This document shows, piece by piece, positions 1-8,505 of a DNA stretch of 60,025 nt. The notes beneath the pieces were generated by a model. The model saw only the letters and a list, made by a program, of their open reading frames with translations, was not told where the DNA came from and did not search any database. The stretch comes from Nocardioides luteus. Its GTDB lineage: Bacteria; Actinomycetota; Actinomycetes; Propionibacteriales; Nocardioidaceae. A program made the translations under genes and the position numbers. The stretch lies in contig NZ_BMRK01000020.1 in the NCBI RefSeq assembly GCF_014648595.1, positions 1 to 60,025 of the forward strand, given 5' to 3'. Every line of letters begins with the position of its first letter. Positions within the stretch are counted from its first letter, which is position 1.

Positions 1-2
1 AC

Positions 3-728
3 CGGTTCGAAGAAGCCGAAGCCAAAGCACTGCAGCGCGAGGAGGAGAACGCCCAACGGCGCACGTTCTTCCAGTCCCGCGACAACGGCGACGGCACGGT
101 AGAGATCCAGGCTCGTGTCTCTCGTGCGGTCGGCCTGCGGCTGCGCACCATGCTCGACTCGCTCGCCCAACCACGGAAGTGGTCCGCAGAAGAGAAGGGC
201 CGCAAAGCCCCCTACGACCGGCTCCTCGGGCAGGCCTTCGCCCGGGTGATCGAGACCTACGACGTCGACCAGCTCCCCCGTCACGGTGGTCACGCCACCA
301 CCGTCTTCGTGACCATGAGCCTCGAGGAGCTCCGCAAGGACCTCGCCACCGCCTCCCTCGGGTTCGACGGTGAGAAGATCACCGCCGCCGAGGCCCGCAG
401 GATGGCGTGCAACGCCGACCTCATCCCCGTCGTGCTGGGCACCGACTCCGAGATCCTCGACCTCGGTCGCACCGCCCGGCTGGCGCATCCGATCCAACAC
501 CGCGCACTACGGCTCCGAGACAAGTGCTGCCAAGCAGAAGACTGCGACACACCAGCAGCCTGGACCGAAGCCCACCACCTCAAACCCTGGTCCCAAGGCG
601 GAAAGACCAACCTCGTCGACATGGTCCTGCTGTGTCCGAGCGACCATCGACGGATCCACGATCCACACTACGACCACGAACGGCTGCCCAACGGGCAGAT
701 CCGGTTCAGCCGACGCGCCGGTACCTGA
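3..728 (+). CDS. HNH endonuclease-like protein with DUF222 (13E12 repeat family), 5' truncated
   Basis: The reading frame is already open at the window edge, so the N-terminus is missing; 241 codons are visible. The C-terminal part has the HNH layout: a Cys pair (DKCCQAEDC), then EAHHLKPWSQGGKTN, then LLCPSDHRRIHD, supplying the His, Asn and His of a beta-beta-alpha-metal nuclease fold. The upstream part matches the all-helical DUF222 region of the multicopy actinobacterial 13E12 family. Members are often repetitive in a genome and lie beside short repeats, as here. The biological role of the family is not established; DNA nicking is inferred from the motif only. An internal ATG at 150 is not needed as a start. 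Confidence 0.85.
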   Translation, partial: RFEEAEAKALQREEENAQRRTFFQSRDNGDGTVEIQARVSRAVGLRLRTMLDSLAQPRKWSAEEKGRKAPYDRLLGQAFARVIETYDVDQLPRHGGHATTVFVTMSLEELRKDLATASLGFDGEKITAAEARRMACNADLIPVVLGTDSEILDLGRTARLAHPIQHRALRLRDKCCQAEDCDTPAAWTEAHHLKPWSQGGKTNLVDMVLLCPSDHRRIHDPHYDHERLPNGQIRFSRRAGT

Positions 729-756
729 CCCGCACCCCGGCAACCTCGGTGGCCTC

Positions 757-778
757 GGTGGTCGAGCTTGTCGAGACC
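757..778 (+). repeat. Short dispersed repeat, family A
   Basis: A full copy of the 22-bp element (core GGTCGAGCTTGTCGAGACC) lies 29 bp after the HNH gene stop. The same word recurs at 1042, 15952, 17877 and 59978, and in reverse complement at about 841 and 1465. Confidence 0.9.
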
Positions 779-840
779 CATCTTCGAGCAACGCTGGCCC
801 CGGGTCTGTTGCGTGCCACGGGCTTGATCTTCCGTGGAGG

Positions 841-893
841 GTGGTCTCGACAAGCTCGACCACCGGTAGCTCAGGTTTCGACAAGCTCGATCG
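841..893 (-). repeat. Short dispersed repeat, family A (reverse), plus a degenerate second copy
   Basis: The reverse complement copy GGTCTCGACAAGCTCGACC is followed within 10 bp by a variant reading GTTTCGACAAGCTCGATC. Together with the forward copy at 757 they could form a hairpin downstream of the HNH gene. Confidence 0.85.
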
Positions 894-1041
894 TCGGCAG
901 CGACCACTGGTGCGGGCCATCGGGGCTTCAGCCGCGACGCGAGCGAACGGCGAGCGACTGCGTTGGTCTTGGCGCGACTTTGCCCAGCGGCTCTGGTGGC
1001 TCGACCGAAGAGGCACCCGGAAGGCGCTCGCACTCACTCTC

Positions 1042-1063
1042 GGTGGTCGAGCTTGTCGAGACC
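1042..1063 (+). repeat. Short dispersed repeat, family A
   Basis: A complete forward copy of the 22-bp family A element, identical in its core to the copy at 757. Confidence 0.9.
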
Positions 1064-1126
1064 CCTACTCGAGCAACGCCGGCCTCGGTCTGTTGCGCGC
1101 CTCAGGACGATGTTCCGTGGAGGGTG

Positions 1127-1171
1127 GTCTCGACACGCCTTCGCCCGGCCGCTCCGGCGGCTCGACCAGCG
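1127..1171. repeat. Longer relative of family A with inserted palindromic core
   Basis: The element opens like family A (GGTCTCGACA) and closes with GGCTCGACCA. Between them is a GC-rich segment (CGCCTTCGCC, GGCCGCTCCGGC) rather than the short AAGCTCG core. The common ends suggest one repeat superfamily with variable centres. Confidence 0.6.
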
Positions 1172-1271
1172 GGGATGAGGGGTTCTCCTCATGACTCGAG
1201 GTCGGCTCTTTCGAATTCTCATGAGCCCGCGCCACACCCCTCGCCGCCGCTCCGATATTGGCGGAATCTTT

Positions 1272-1359
1272 TCTCGATCGGGCGTCGGGTCAAGGATGGC
1301 CGTAGGCCACCGCGCAAGCGGCGGGCGAAGCCCGTCCTTGACGCGGCGCGTGATCGAGA
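1272..1359. repeat. Cloverleaf-like 88-bp imperfect palindrome
   Basis: The outer arms begin TCTCGATC (1272-1279) and end GATCGAGA (1352-1359). Inside them GTCAAGGA (1289-1296) pairs with TCCTTGAC (1335-1342). The enclosed 38 nt contains three small hairpins in a row: GGCC-gta-GGCC, CCGC-gcaa-GCGG and CGGGC-gaa-GCCCG. This is a closed multi-branch junction typical of REP/BIME-like or MITE-derived elements rather than a simple terminator. No flanking transposase is present. Its class is inference. Confidence 0.7.
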
Positions 1360-1431
1360 GACACTCAGAGATCGGGTCGGCGGCGAACACTGGAACGACA
1401 AACACAGTCGTCGGCCGATGTCCGCACGCAC

Positions 1432-1486
1432 GTGGTCTCGACAAGATCGACCTCCAGGGACTCGGGTCTCGACAAGCTCGACCACC
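1432..1486 (-). repeat. Two tandem family A repeats in reverse orientation
   Basis: GGTCTCGACAAGATCGACC (one change in the core) is followed by an exact GGTCTCGACAAGCTCGACC. The pair ends 15 bp from the stop codon of the converging LCP gene. Confidence 0.85.
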
Positions 1487-1500
1487 GGGAGCACCCAGGG

Positions 1501-2517
1501 TCAGTTGACGGTCCGGCCGGTCAGTGCGTCCTGGTTCTGCTCGAGCCAGGTTTCCATGTCGTCTTCGCGCATCGCGGACCAGAGGTGGCGGCCTTCGCGC
1601 TTGTCCAGGCGGACGACGCTCTGCTTGCCCTCTTTGCCCAGGCCGGCTACGGGGGCGGTGAAGAAGGTGAGGTCTTCGGAGGGCATGCGGGCTAGGTCGA
1701 GGGCGAGGGTGCGGAGGTCGCTTCCGGAGAAGCCGGAGTCGACGGTGAGGTGGCGGGTGATGATGTCGAGGAGGTCGTAGGCCTTCTTGGGGTTCTTCGG
1801 GTCGACGCTCTGGCGCAGGCCGCGAAGGATGGAGCGGAGCACGTACTGCTGGCGCTTCACCCGGTCGAGATCGCCGCCGGGGAGGCCGTAGCGCTGGCGT
1901 ACGTAGAGGAGGGCCTCCTCGCCGGAGAGCAGGTGCTTGCCCTGGGTCCAGGTGCGCTTGCGGGCCGAGTCGTAGACGGTCTCGGGGATGTAGACCTCGA
2001 CGCCACCGAGAAGGTCCCCGATCTCCTCGAAACCGGCCCAGTCGACCCAGGCGACGTGGTCGATGCGTACGCCGGTGAGCTTCTCGACCGTCTGCACGCT
2101 GAGGCGGGGGCCGCCGAGCGAGAAGGCGGCGTTGACCTTGGCCTTGCCGTGGCCGGGGATCCGCACCCACGAGTCGCGCGGGATGGACACGACCGAGGCC
2201 GAGCGGCGGTCGGCGCTGAGGTGGAGCAGCATCATCGTGTCGGCGCGCTGCTCACCGGGCGTCCACGTCGAGGTGGCGTCGCTGCCGGTGGTCGCCTCGC
2301 CGTCGGTGCGGCCGTCGGTGCCGAGCAGCAGGATGTTCATAGCGCCGGCAGCAGCGTCGCTGGCGGGCTCCGGACGATCGTCGAGGCCGGCGAAGACGTC
2401 GACGGTGCGTACCTGCTCGTCGAGACGGTGGGCGAGATACCAGCCCGTGCCGGCGACCGCGCCGATGAGCACGACGAACGCGATCCCGACGCTGAGCCAG
2501 ATGCGCGACTTCTTCAT
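1501..2517 (-). CDS. LytR-CpsA-Psr (LCP) family cell-wall polymer ligase
   Basis: LCP enzymes move lipid-linked glycopolymers onto peptidoglycan at the outer membrane face. The 338-residue protein has one N-terminal membrane segment (about residues 5-27) and then an LCP domain: NILLLGTDGR, RADTMMLLHL, the phosphate-binding stretch VVSIPRDSWVRIPG, KVNAAFSLGG and YVRQRYGLPGGDLDRVKRQQ. The start at 2517 is chosen because GAGGA lies 5 nt before it; an in-frame ATG four codons upstream (2529) has no ribosome site. It converges on repeats at 1432-1486. Two more LCP genes occur at 19576 and 21024, and the specific polymer handled by each is unknown. Confidence 0.9.
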   Translation of the reverse strand: MKKSRIWLSVGIAFVVLIGAVAGTGWYLAHRLDEQVRTVDVFAGLDDRPEPASDAAAGAMNILLLGTDGRTDGEATTGSDATSTWTPGEQRADTMMLLHLSADRRSASVVSIPRDSWVRIPGHGKAKVNAAFSLGGPRLSVQTVEKLTGVRIDHVAWVDWAGFEEIGDLLGGVEVYIPETVYDSARKRTWTQGKHLLSGEEALLYVRQRYGLPGGDLDRVKRQQYVLRSILRGLRQSVDPKNPKKAYDLLDIITRHLTVDSGFSGSDLRTLALDLARMPSEDLTFFTAPVAGLGKEGKQSVVRLDKREGRHLWSAMREDDMETWLEQNQDALTGRTVN

Positions 2518-2566
2518 GGCCGTCCTCATGGTGGGGGTGTCGAGGGCGGATAGAGGCTAGCGACCG

Positions 2567-4996
2567 CTACGCACAGTCGTCGAGGTGGTCCTCCCAGGAG
2601 CGTCGCAGGACGGTCGGTACGTCGCCGGCGAGCGCCGCGCGCAGCGCATCGATCTGCCCGTCGTCGAGCGCGATCGCGGGGAAGGCGCGGCCGACCTCGA
2701 GGGCGAAGGCCTGACCGCGGGTGGCCAGCCGCGGCGCCTCGGCGAGATAGGCGTCGACGTAGGGGCGGAGCAGGTGGGCCTGCTCGGGGATCCACAGCCC
2801 CGCCGCCAGCGCACCGAAGCGTCGGTTGTCGACGCCGGAGGCGAGCATCGCCTCCCAAGCAGCGTCCTTCGCCGCCACCGACGGCCGCGCGGCGAGAGCC
2901 CGCAACGCGCCCAGCTCGCCCTCGACGGTGCCGTCCCGGTCGCGCTCGGCCGCGATGAAGCGAGCGTCGGCCTCACCGAGCGAGGCGAGACGTACGACCG
3001 CCTCCCAACGGGTGGTCGGCAGCAGCGGTACGCCCGGCCCGACCCTGCCGGTGTCGAGCCAGGCGCGCAACATCCCGGCGTCGGCGCTGGTCGCCGCCAG
3101 GGTCGACGCCCAGGCGAGCGCCCGCTGCTCGTCGTCGGCGGAAGCCCTCAGCCCGGCGGCCGCCGCCGACGCGACCCGCGCGACCGCTCCCGCCGCACGA
3201 GAGGCAGCCACCCGTCTCGGGATCACCTCGGAGCGGACCTCCGAGACCACGCCCTCGATGATCTCGGCCCGGGTCTCCGTGGGCAGATGGTCCTCCACCA
3301 GCCCCAGGTGGTCGTCGGCCGACAGGTCCCGCGAACGGACCCGCAGCGCGGCGGAGGACCAGAGCACAGCACGCACCAGCGGGTCCTCGACGGCCGAGAG
3401 CCCACCGGCGAGCGCCTGCCACGACTCCGCGTCGAACCGGAGCGCGGCGAAGGTCTCGCCACCGGCGTTGGGCACGACCACGAGCCCGGCGAGGTCCGGC
3501 AGCGCCACCGGCTCCGCGCCGAGCTCGACCCGCGTGCTCGTGACGAACCGGAGCGAGGAGTCGTAGGCGGCCACCGTGAACGCGTGCGGCCGGCTGCCCT
3601 CACGCTCGAGGACCGGCACGTCCTCGGAGCGCCGCACCGAGATCGTGTCGAAGCCCGGCCGCCGCAGCCAGGCGTCGACCCAGCCGCGTACGTCCTTCGT
3701 CGAGCACTCCGCGAGCGACTCCACGAAGTCGGCCAGGGTCGCGTTGGCGAAGCGGAAGCGGGTCAGGTGACGGTTGACGCCGGCCATGAACTCCTCGTCA
3801 CCGAGCCAGAACGCGAGCTGGACGAGACAGGCCCCGCCCTTGGCGTAGGAGATGCCGTCGAAGATGGTGGCGGCGGTGTCGACGTCGGGTACGTCCTCGG
3901 CCAGCGGCGCGACCGGGTGGGTCGAGCGCCGTGAGTCGGAGCGGTAGCCCCACGGCTTGCTCCTGATCTCGACCGCGACCCGCAGGTCCGAGAAGCCGGC
4001 GCCGGCCTCCGCGACCCGGTAGCCCATGTAGTCGGCGAACGACTCCTGCAGCCAGGTGTCCTCCCACCAGGTCATCGTCATCGAGTCGCCGAACCACATG
4101 TGGGACATCTCGTGGGCGATGATCGACGCCCGCACCGCCCGCTGGGTGTCGGTGATCGCACCGCGCGGCAGCAGCTCGTCGCGGTAGGTCACGCACCCCG
4201 GCATCTCCTGCGCGCCCCAGTTGAGCCCCGGCACGAAGACCTGGTCGTAGGAGTCGAAGGGATAGGGCTCGTCGATCAGGTCGGCGTAGTGGGCGAAGCA
4301 CGCCTCCGTCGTACGCCGCAGCTCGGCCGCGTCCCGGTCGAGCTCCTTCGCGAGCGACCGCCGGGCGTGCCAGCCGAACTCGAGACCCTCGCCGGCCGCT
4401 GTCACCCCGGACCACCGCACCGAGTGCCACGCGCCGGCGGCGACGACCAGCAGCGCGGGCGGGATCGGGGGAGTGGTGGCGAAGACCCACCGCCCGCCTT
4501 CCCGCGAGACGACGGCCCCGTTGGCGAGGACGGTGTCGGCGGGATCGGCGGTGACGGTGACCGCGAACGGCGCCTTGAGGTCGTTCTGGTCGAAGCAGGC
4601 GAAGACCTTCGAGGCGTTGTCCATGCCGAGGTAGGCCCCGACGTAGCGCGACCCGTCGACCGGGTCGGTGAACGTGTGCATCCCGTCGCCGTCGGTCGTG
4701 TAGGGCAGCGTCGCGGTCACCTCCACCTCGTTGACCGTCTCGGTCGAGAGGCCGACCAGGTGCAGCCGCTCCCCGTCGTACGCAGCCTCGGCAGCCTCGA
4801 TCGGCTCACCTCCGACCACCAGGGACACCGACAGCGCACCCCTCAGCTCCAGGAACGTCTCGGGCTCATCCGAACGGAACCGGACCAGAGCACGGCTCCG
4901 GAAGCTCGTCGTACCGGAGAGGTCCAGATCGAGGGCGTAGGAGACGGAGGAGACCACCGCGGCCCGCGCGCGAGCCTCGTCGAGAGTGAGGGACAC
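2567..4996 (-). CDS. pepN: Aminopeptidase N (M1 family zinc metallopeptidase)
   Basis: Cytosolic aminopeptidase that trims N-terminal residues from peptides, 809 aa. The zinc site is intact: HEMSH at 295-299 with the third ligand Glu318 exactly 19 residues on (WLQESFADYM). The exopeptidase motif reads GAQEMPG near 261-267, a normal actinobacterial variant of GAMEN. The C-terminal half is the ERAP1-like helical domain. The GTG at 4996 is preferred because it gives the usual MSLTxDEARARA N-terminus and because TACGTT sits 7 nt before it, as for a leaderless mRNA. An ATG at 5038 is the alternative. The long open frame further upstream is antisense to the L25 gene. Confidence 0.93.
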   Translation of the reverse strand: MSLTLDEARARAAVVSSVSYALDLDLSGTTSFRSRALVRFRSDEPETFLELRGALSVSLVVGGEPIEAAEAAYDGERLHLVGLSTETVNEVEVTATLPYTTDGDGMHTFTDPVDGSRYVGAYLGMDNASKVFACFDQNDLKAPFAVTVTADPADTVLANGAVVSREGGRWVFATTPPIPPALLVVAAGAWHSVRWSGVTAAGEGLEFGWHARRSLAKELDRDAAELRRTTEACFAHYADLIDEPYPFDSYDQVFVPGLNWGAQEMPGCVTYRDELLPRGAITDTQRAVRASIIAHEMSHMWFGDSMTMTWWEDTWLQESFADYMGYRVAEAGAGFSDLRVAVEIRSKPWGYRSDSRRSTHPVAPLAEDVPDVDTAATIFDGISYAKGGACLVQLAFWLGDEEFMAGVNRHLTRFRFANATLADFVESLAECSTKDVRGWVDAWLRRPGFDTISVRRSEDVPVLEREGSRPHAFTVAAYDSSLRFVTSTRVELGAEPVALPDLAGLVVVPNAGGETFAALRFDAESWQALAGGLSAVEDPLVRAVLWSSAALRVRSRDLSADDHLGLVEDHLPTETRAEIIEGVVSEVRSEVIPRRVAASRAAGAVARVASAAAAGLRASADDEQRALAWASTLAATSADAGMLRAWLDTGRVGPGVPLLPTTRWEAVVRLASLGEADARFIAAERDRDGTVEGELGALRALAARPSVAAKDAAWEAMLASGVDNRRFGALAAGLWIPEQAHLLRPYVDAYLAEAPRLATRGQAFALEVGRAFPAIALDDGQIDALRAALAGDVPTVLRRSWEDHLDDCA

Positions 4997-5003
4997 GGCC
5001 TCC

Positions 5004-5009
5004 AACGTA
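5004..5009 (-). promoter_or_regulatory. Probable -10 element of a leaderless pepN transcript
   Basis: TACGTT on the minus strand, 7 nt before GTG 4996, fits the actinobacterial TANNNT -10. No clear -35 was identified. Confidence 0.5.
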
Positions 5010-5062
5010 CGTCCTCGCAGGTCAGGACGCGCGAGCATTTCGCTGTCAGCGAGATCCGGGGA

Positions 5063-5139
5063 TAGGCTGTGGCAGTTGCCTCGGCGAGGGAGCGCCTCGC
5101 GCTCCGTGATCGACAAGGTTGACGTCTCCCCGGGAGACG
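5063..5139 (+). promoter_or_regulatory. Putative promoter and leader palindrome of the L25-pth unit
   Basis: TAGGCT (5063-5068) fits a -10. About 55 nt downstream the leader carries a near-perfect palindrome CGTCTCCC-C-GGGAGACG (5123-5139), 80 nt ahead of the L25 start. It may be an operator or an RNA hairpin; no known regulator site is recognised. Confidence 0.35.
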
Positions 5140-5218
5140 CCGTGCCTTCGTCGCACGGCCTTCGTTGGACCTGCCGGGCCCCATTGACGTCAGCACCACT
5201 CATCGAGGAGTTCAACGC

Positions 5219-5839
5219 ATGTCCAGCGAGAAGATCGTCGCCGAGAAGCGCACCGAGTTCGGCAAGGGTGCCGCTCGTCGTATCCGCCGTGAGAACAAGA
5301 TCCCGGCGGTCGTCTACGGCCACGGCGCCGACCCGATGCACCTGACCCTGCCGGGTCACGCCACGATGATGGCGCTGAAGAACCACGGTGCCAACGCGCT
5401 GCTGGAGCTGGACATCGACGGCAAGACCCAGCTGGCCCTGACCAAGCAGGTCCAGATCGACGACGTCCGCCGCGTCATCGAGCACGTCGACTTCGTCGCC
5501 GTCCGCGCCGGCGAGAAGGTCACCGTCGAGGTCACCGTCCACGTCGTGGGCGACGCCGCCTCCGGCAGCATGGTCGTCACCGACCTCAACACCCTGTCCC
5601 TCGAGGCCGAGGCCACCCACGTGCCCGAGACGATCGAGGTCGACATCGAGGGTCTCGAGATCGGCACCCAGATCCTGGCCGGCTCCGTCGAGCTGCCGAA
5701 GGGCACCACGCTGCTCACCGACCCGGAGGCCCTGGTCGTGAACATCACCGAGGCCAAGACCATCGAGGAGCCCGCCGACGAGGCTGCCGAGGGCGAGACC
5801 GAGGAGTCCGCCGACGCCGAGGCCACCGACGCCGAGTGA
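5219..5839 (+). CDS. rplY: 50S ribosomal protein L25 / general stress protein Ctc
   Basis: Binds 5S rRNA in the large subunit. The 206-residue protein is the long, Ctc-type form: an N-terminal L25 domain (residues about 3-95, [25 protein letters not shown] and HVDFVAV) followed by a C-terminal beta domain (about 100-185) and an acidic Glu/Ala/Asp-rich tail. ATG 5219 has GAGGAG about 9 nt upstream; an earlier in-frame start would add non-homologous sequence. The peptidyl-tRNA hydrolase gene follows after 7 nt, the usual actinobacterial pairing, so the two are probably co-transcribed. Confidence 0.95.
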   Translation: MSSEKIVAEKRTEFGKGAARRIRRENKIPAVVYGHGADPMHLTLPGHATMMALKNHGANALLELDIDGKTQLALTKQVQIDDVRRVIEHVDFVAVRAGEKVTVEVTVHVVGDAASGSMVVTDLNTLSLEAEATHVPETIEVDIEGLEIGTQILAGSVELPKGTTLLTDPEALVVNITEAKTIEEPADEAAEGETEESADAEATDAE

Positions 5840-5846
5840 CCGACCG

Positions 5847-6467
5847 GTGACCGACACGGTGACCGACAAGGTGACCGACGGCGTCTGGCTCGTCGTCGGC
5901 CTGGGCAACCCCGGGCCGGCCTATGCCGGACACCGTCACAACATCGGCTATCTCGTCACCGACGAGCTGGCCAACCGGCTGGACGGCAAGTGGCGCGCCC
6001 ACAAGTCCGGCCGTGCTGACGTCGTGGAAGGGCGCCTCCGGGGTACGACCCCGGGGGTGCCCGGCCCACGCGTCGTGCTCGCCCGCGCTCGGACCTACAT
6101 GAACGAGTCCGGTGGGCCGGTCAAGGCGCTCGCGACCTTCTACAAGGTCCGCCCGGACCACGTCATCGCCATCCACGACGAGCTCGACATCGCCTTCGAC
6201 ACGATGCGGGTCAAGCTGGGCGGCGGCGACAACGGCCACAACGGCCTCAAGTCGATGCGCTCCTCCCTTGGCACCGGCGACTTCCACCGGGTGCGCGTCG
6301 GCATCGGCCGTCCGCCCGGCCGCCAGGAGGTGCACGACTTCGTGCTCTCCAACTTCTCCAGTGCGGAGCGCAAGGTGCTGCCGTTCGTGGTCGACACGGC
6401 CGCCGACGCCATCGAGACCCTCGTCACCGAGGGCCTGGAGAAGACCCAGCAGCGGTTCAACTCCTAG
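5847..6467 (+). CDS. pth: Peptidyl-tRNA hydrolase
   Basis: Cleaves peptidyl-tRNAs released from stalled ribosomes. The sequence shows the family core: [19 protein letters not shown] with catalytic His31 and Asn21, then [38 protein letters not shown] and [13 protein letters not shown]. Length 206 aa is normal for actinobacteria. The start is uncertain: the gene opens with three 12-nt near-repeats each beginning GTGACCGAC, giving [12 protein letters not shown], so GTG 5847, 5859 or 5871 could each initiate. It sits 7 nt after the L25 gene and converges on a LuxR-type gene whose stop abuts its own. Confidence 0.95.
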   Translation: MTDTVTDKVTDGVWLVVGLGNPGPAYAGHRHNIGYLVTDELANRLDGKWRAHKSGRADVVEGRLRGTTPGVPGPRVVLARARTYMNESGGPVKALATFYKVRPDHVIAIHDELDIAFDTMRVKLGGGDNGHNGLKSMRSSLGTGDFHRVRVGIGRPPGRQEVHDFVLSNFSSAERKVLPFVVDTAADAIETLVTEGLEKTQQRFNS

Positions 6468-7130
6468 TCAGGAGCGCGGCGGCCGCAGGAACCGGTCGTA
6501 CGCGGCGACCGCGGCCAGCTGCGAACCGACCTCGAACTTCCGCAGGATCGACTTCACCTGGGTCCGTTCGGTCGTCTGGGCCACTCCGAAGTGCTCTGCG
6601 ATCTCGGCGACGGTGTCGCCGGCGTAGAGCAGCTCGAGCACCTCGCGCTCTCGCGCGGTGAGCGAGGCGACCAGCCGCCGCATGCGCTCGCGGCCCTCGC
6701 GCATCAGGTGCCACTGCGCGACCAGCCCCTCGACCTCGACAGGGGTGTGCCCGCGCCGCCCGTCGGCGGCGTCGCGCAGCGCTCCCTCGATCGTGTCCGA
6801 GTCGGCGTCGGCGGCGAGCACCTCGACGGCGCCGGCCTCCAGGAGCGCTCCCCACAGGCCGCCACGCGGCGCCGTGGTGAGCGCCACCCCCGGCAGCCGT
6901 ACGCCACGGAAGAGCGCACACACTCGCTCGAGGTGGGCCCACTCGTCGATGTCGGTGACCACCAGCCAGGTCGCCGGCTCACCGAGGAGCAGATCAGCCG
7001 GGTCCGCGCCGGTGGCAGCGGTCGCTGTCACGGTGATGTCGCGCTCCTCGAGCGCGACTCTCACCGCATCGAGTGTCATCGTCTCGTCCGCCGAGAGAGC
7101 CACCCTGAGTCCTACGGAGGAGCCTGCCAT
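6468..7130 (-). CDS. LuxR/NarL-type regulator with degenerate receiver-like domain
   Basis: The C-terminal helix-turn-helix is clear (LTAREREVLELLYAGDTVAEIAEHFGVAQTTERTQVKSILRKF). The N-terminal 120 residues have receiver spacing, with a possible phosphoacceptor Asp60 in VVTDID, but the conserved Lys of strand 5 is missing (VEVLAADAD) and the acidic pocket is weak. Phosphorylation-independent or atypical control is therefore likely. It resembles the response regulator at 8486 in the HTH (TQVKSIL-K--V-SQ-AAV), suggesting local duplication. Start 7130 aligns with that paralogue; an in-frame ATG at 7220 would add 30 residues of low-quality sequence. It is divergent from the histidine kinase gene. 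Confidence 0.75.
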   Translation of the reverse strand: MAGSSVGLRVALSADETMTLDAVRVALEERDITVTATAATGADPADLLLGEPATWLVVTDIDEWAHLERVCALFRGVRLPGVALTTAPRGGLWGALLEAGAVEVLAADADSDTIEGALRDAADGRRGHTPVEVEGLVAQWHLMREGRERMRRLVASLTAREREVLELLYAGDTVAEIAEHFGVAQTTERTQVKSILRKFEVGSQLAAVAAYDRFLRPPRS

Positions 7131-7497
7131 CTGTGCTGCGCCGTTCGGTCGTCTCGGGCATTCTGGATCCCCCCGAGGGTATGTCGATTCTGGCCTGCTG
7201 GCGAAGCGTGTCGGAAACATGTTCTAGGAAGCCCCAAGTTTGGGGATGACCTGGGACAACGTGTCCCGCAATGTAGGTTATGGGCGACCTCGGAATTTCA
7301 TGACTCCTCAATTCTCGGTATTGGCCCGAAATGCGGTCACGCGGCGATAACGTGCTGATTACGTTTCCTTTGAACGAAGGAATCGGTCACAACATTCAAA
7401 TGGGACGGCCCGACAACTCGGGCTGGGGGAGCAAGGACCTGGGCACGGTCCGATTCGGGACTCATACCTCACTGGCCGACCCGTCATGGGGAGCAGT
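7131..7497. promoter_or_regulatory. Divergent, relatively AT-rich control region with several inverted repeats
   Basis: This spacer between the orphan LuxR gene and the kinase-regulator pair is less GC-rich than the coding DNA. It holds three short dyads: CCCCA-agtt-TGGGG (7232-7245), GGGACA-acg-TGTCCC (7253-7267) and TTCCTT-tgaacg-AAGGAA (7365-7382). Such dyads would suit binding of the HTH dimers encoded on either side; this is inference. No gene is seen in it. Confidence 0.45.
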
Positions 7498-8505
7498 ATG
7501 TCTACGTCCATCTTCCAACGGATCAGCTCGGGCTGGCTGGGCACCGCCTACGCAACAACCGCCGCCGTCTTCATCGGCGTACAGAGCTTTCTGATCGCTG
7601 TGCTCCAAGGGCCGTGGGTCTCGTTCCACGCCACTGGCGCGCTGCACTGGATCCTCCTCACCGTCGTCGTCATCGCCACCTCGCTGGCCGCCTCGATCGG
7701 CCTCGTGCAGGGTGGTGTTCGTATCTACCGCCGGGTCTGTGCGGCGGAGGCGAAGGCGGCCGACGAGATCTACGACGACCTTCTCACCGCGCGTGAGACG
7801 CAGCGTCTCCACCGGGCCCGCATGCACGAGGTGAACTCGACCCTCGCCGGTGTGCGCTCGGCCAGCGAGCTGCTGCGCAACTCCGAGACCCTCGACCCGG
7901 AGCGCCGGGACGCGATGCTGACCATGATGGCCACCGAGCTCAAGCGCCTGGAGCGACTCGTCCGCGCCCATCGGGGCGGCATCGAGACGATGCCGATCGA
8001 CAACGGCGTCGTCGACGTCGACGCGGTGATCCACAATCTCACCCTGGCCCACGAGGCCAGCGGCACCACGGTCGTCCACGCACCCAGCCACGCGCTCGTC
8101 GCCGGCAGCTCCGACGCGCTCTCCGAGATCGTCAACATCCTGCTCGACAACGCCGCGAAGCACGGCGCGGGTGATGTCGAGGTCGCCGTCCGGCACGAGC
8201 CGGGCGCCTCCGGCCCGATGGTCGTCGTGGAGGTCTCCGACGACGGCGACGGCGTCGCACCCGAGGTGCGCGACCGGATCTTCGAGGAGGGCGTCCGCGG
8301 ACCGGACTCGGCCGGCCAGGGGATCGGGCTCAACCTCGCCCACAAGCTCGCCGTGCGGATGGGCGGGTCGCTCCGCCTCGCCGCCACGGAGCGTACGACC
8401 TTCGAGGTCACGCTTCCCAGCGCCGTGATCGCCAGCACCGAGATCGACGCGCCCCACACCGAAGCAGAGAAGGAAGGCGCACACAATGGCGTTGTCGCCG
8501 CGTAG
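7498..8505 (+). CDS. Membrane sensor histidine kinase
   Basis: The 335-residue kinase has two N-terminal membrane segments (about residues 15-35 and 45-68), almost no extracellular loop, then a dimerisation helix with the phosphoacceptor His110 in RMHEVNSTLAGVRSASELL. The ATPase domain follows with NILLDNAAKHG (N box), VSDDGDGVAPEVRDRIFEEG and GQGIGLNLAHKLAVRMGG (G boxes). The tiny loop suggests sensing within the membrane or from the cytoplasm. ATG 7498 is chosen for its GGGGAG site; ATG 7486 is the in-frame alternative. The partner response regulator starts 20 bp before this gene ends, so the two are translationally coupled. Confidence 0.9.
   Translation: MSTSIFQRISSGWLGTAYATTAAVFIGVQSFLIAVLQGPWVSFHATGALHWILLTVVVIATSLAASIGLVQGGVRIYRRVCAAEAKAADEIYDDLLTARETQRLHRARMHEVNSTLAGVRSASELLRNSETLDPERRDAMLTMMATELKRLERLVRAHRGGIETMPIDNGVVDVDAVIHNLTLAHEASGTTVVHAPSHALVAGSSDALSEIVNILLDNAAKHGAGDVEVAVRHEPGASGPMVVVEVSDDGDGVAPEVRDRIFEEGVRGPDSAGQGIGLNLAHKLAVRMGGSLRLAATERTTFEVTLPSAVIASTEIDAPHTEAEKEGAHNGVVAA

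Larger units (their letters stand above)
729..1500. other. Repeat-rich intergenic region without a convincing gene
   Basis: This 772-bp spacer between the HNH gene and a converging LCP gene holds several copies of the 22-bp family with core GGTCGAGCTTGTCGAGACC in both orientations, a longer inverted element at 1127-1171 and an 88-bp cloverleaf-like palindrome at 1272-1359. Open frames across it translate to Arg/Pro/Ser-rich sequence with repeat-derived words such as VVELVET and VSTSSTTG, which is not protein-like. I see no RNA gene. Confidence 0.8.

Noticed and set aside
1289-1342. The multi-hairpin palindrome as a tRNA gene
   Set aside because: It has a multi-branch shape but is too short, with tiny hairpins and no T-loop GTTCRA word or anticodon-like loop of 7 nt.
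2567-5908. A 1113-codon open frame including pepN plus a 300-residue N-terminal extension
   Set aside because: The extension is the antisense of the L25 gene and is Gly/Asp/Val low-complexity; pepN homology begins at GTG 4996.
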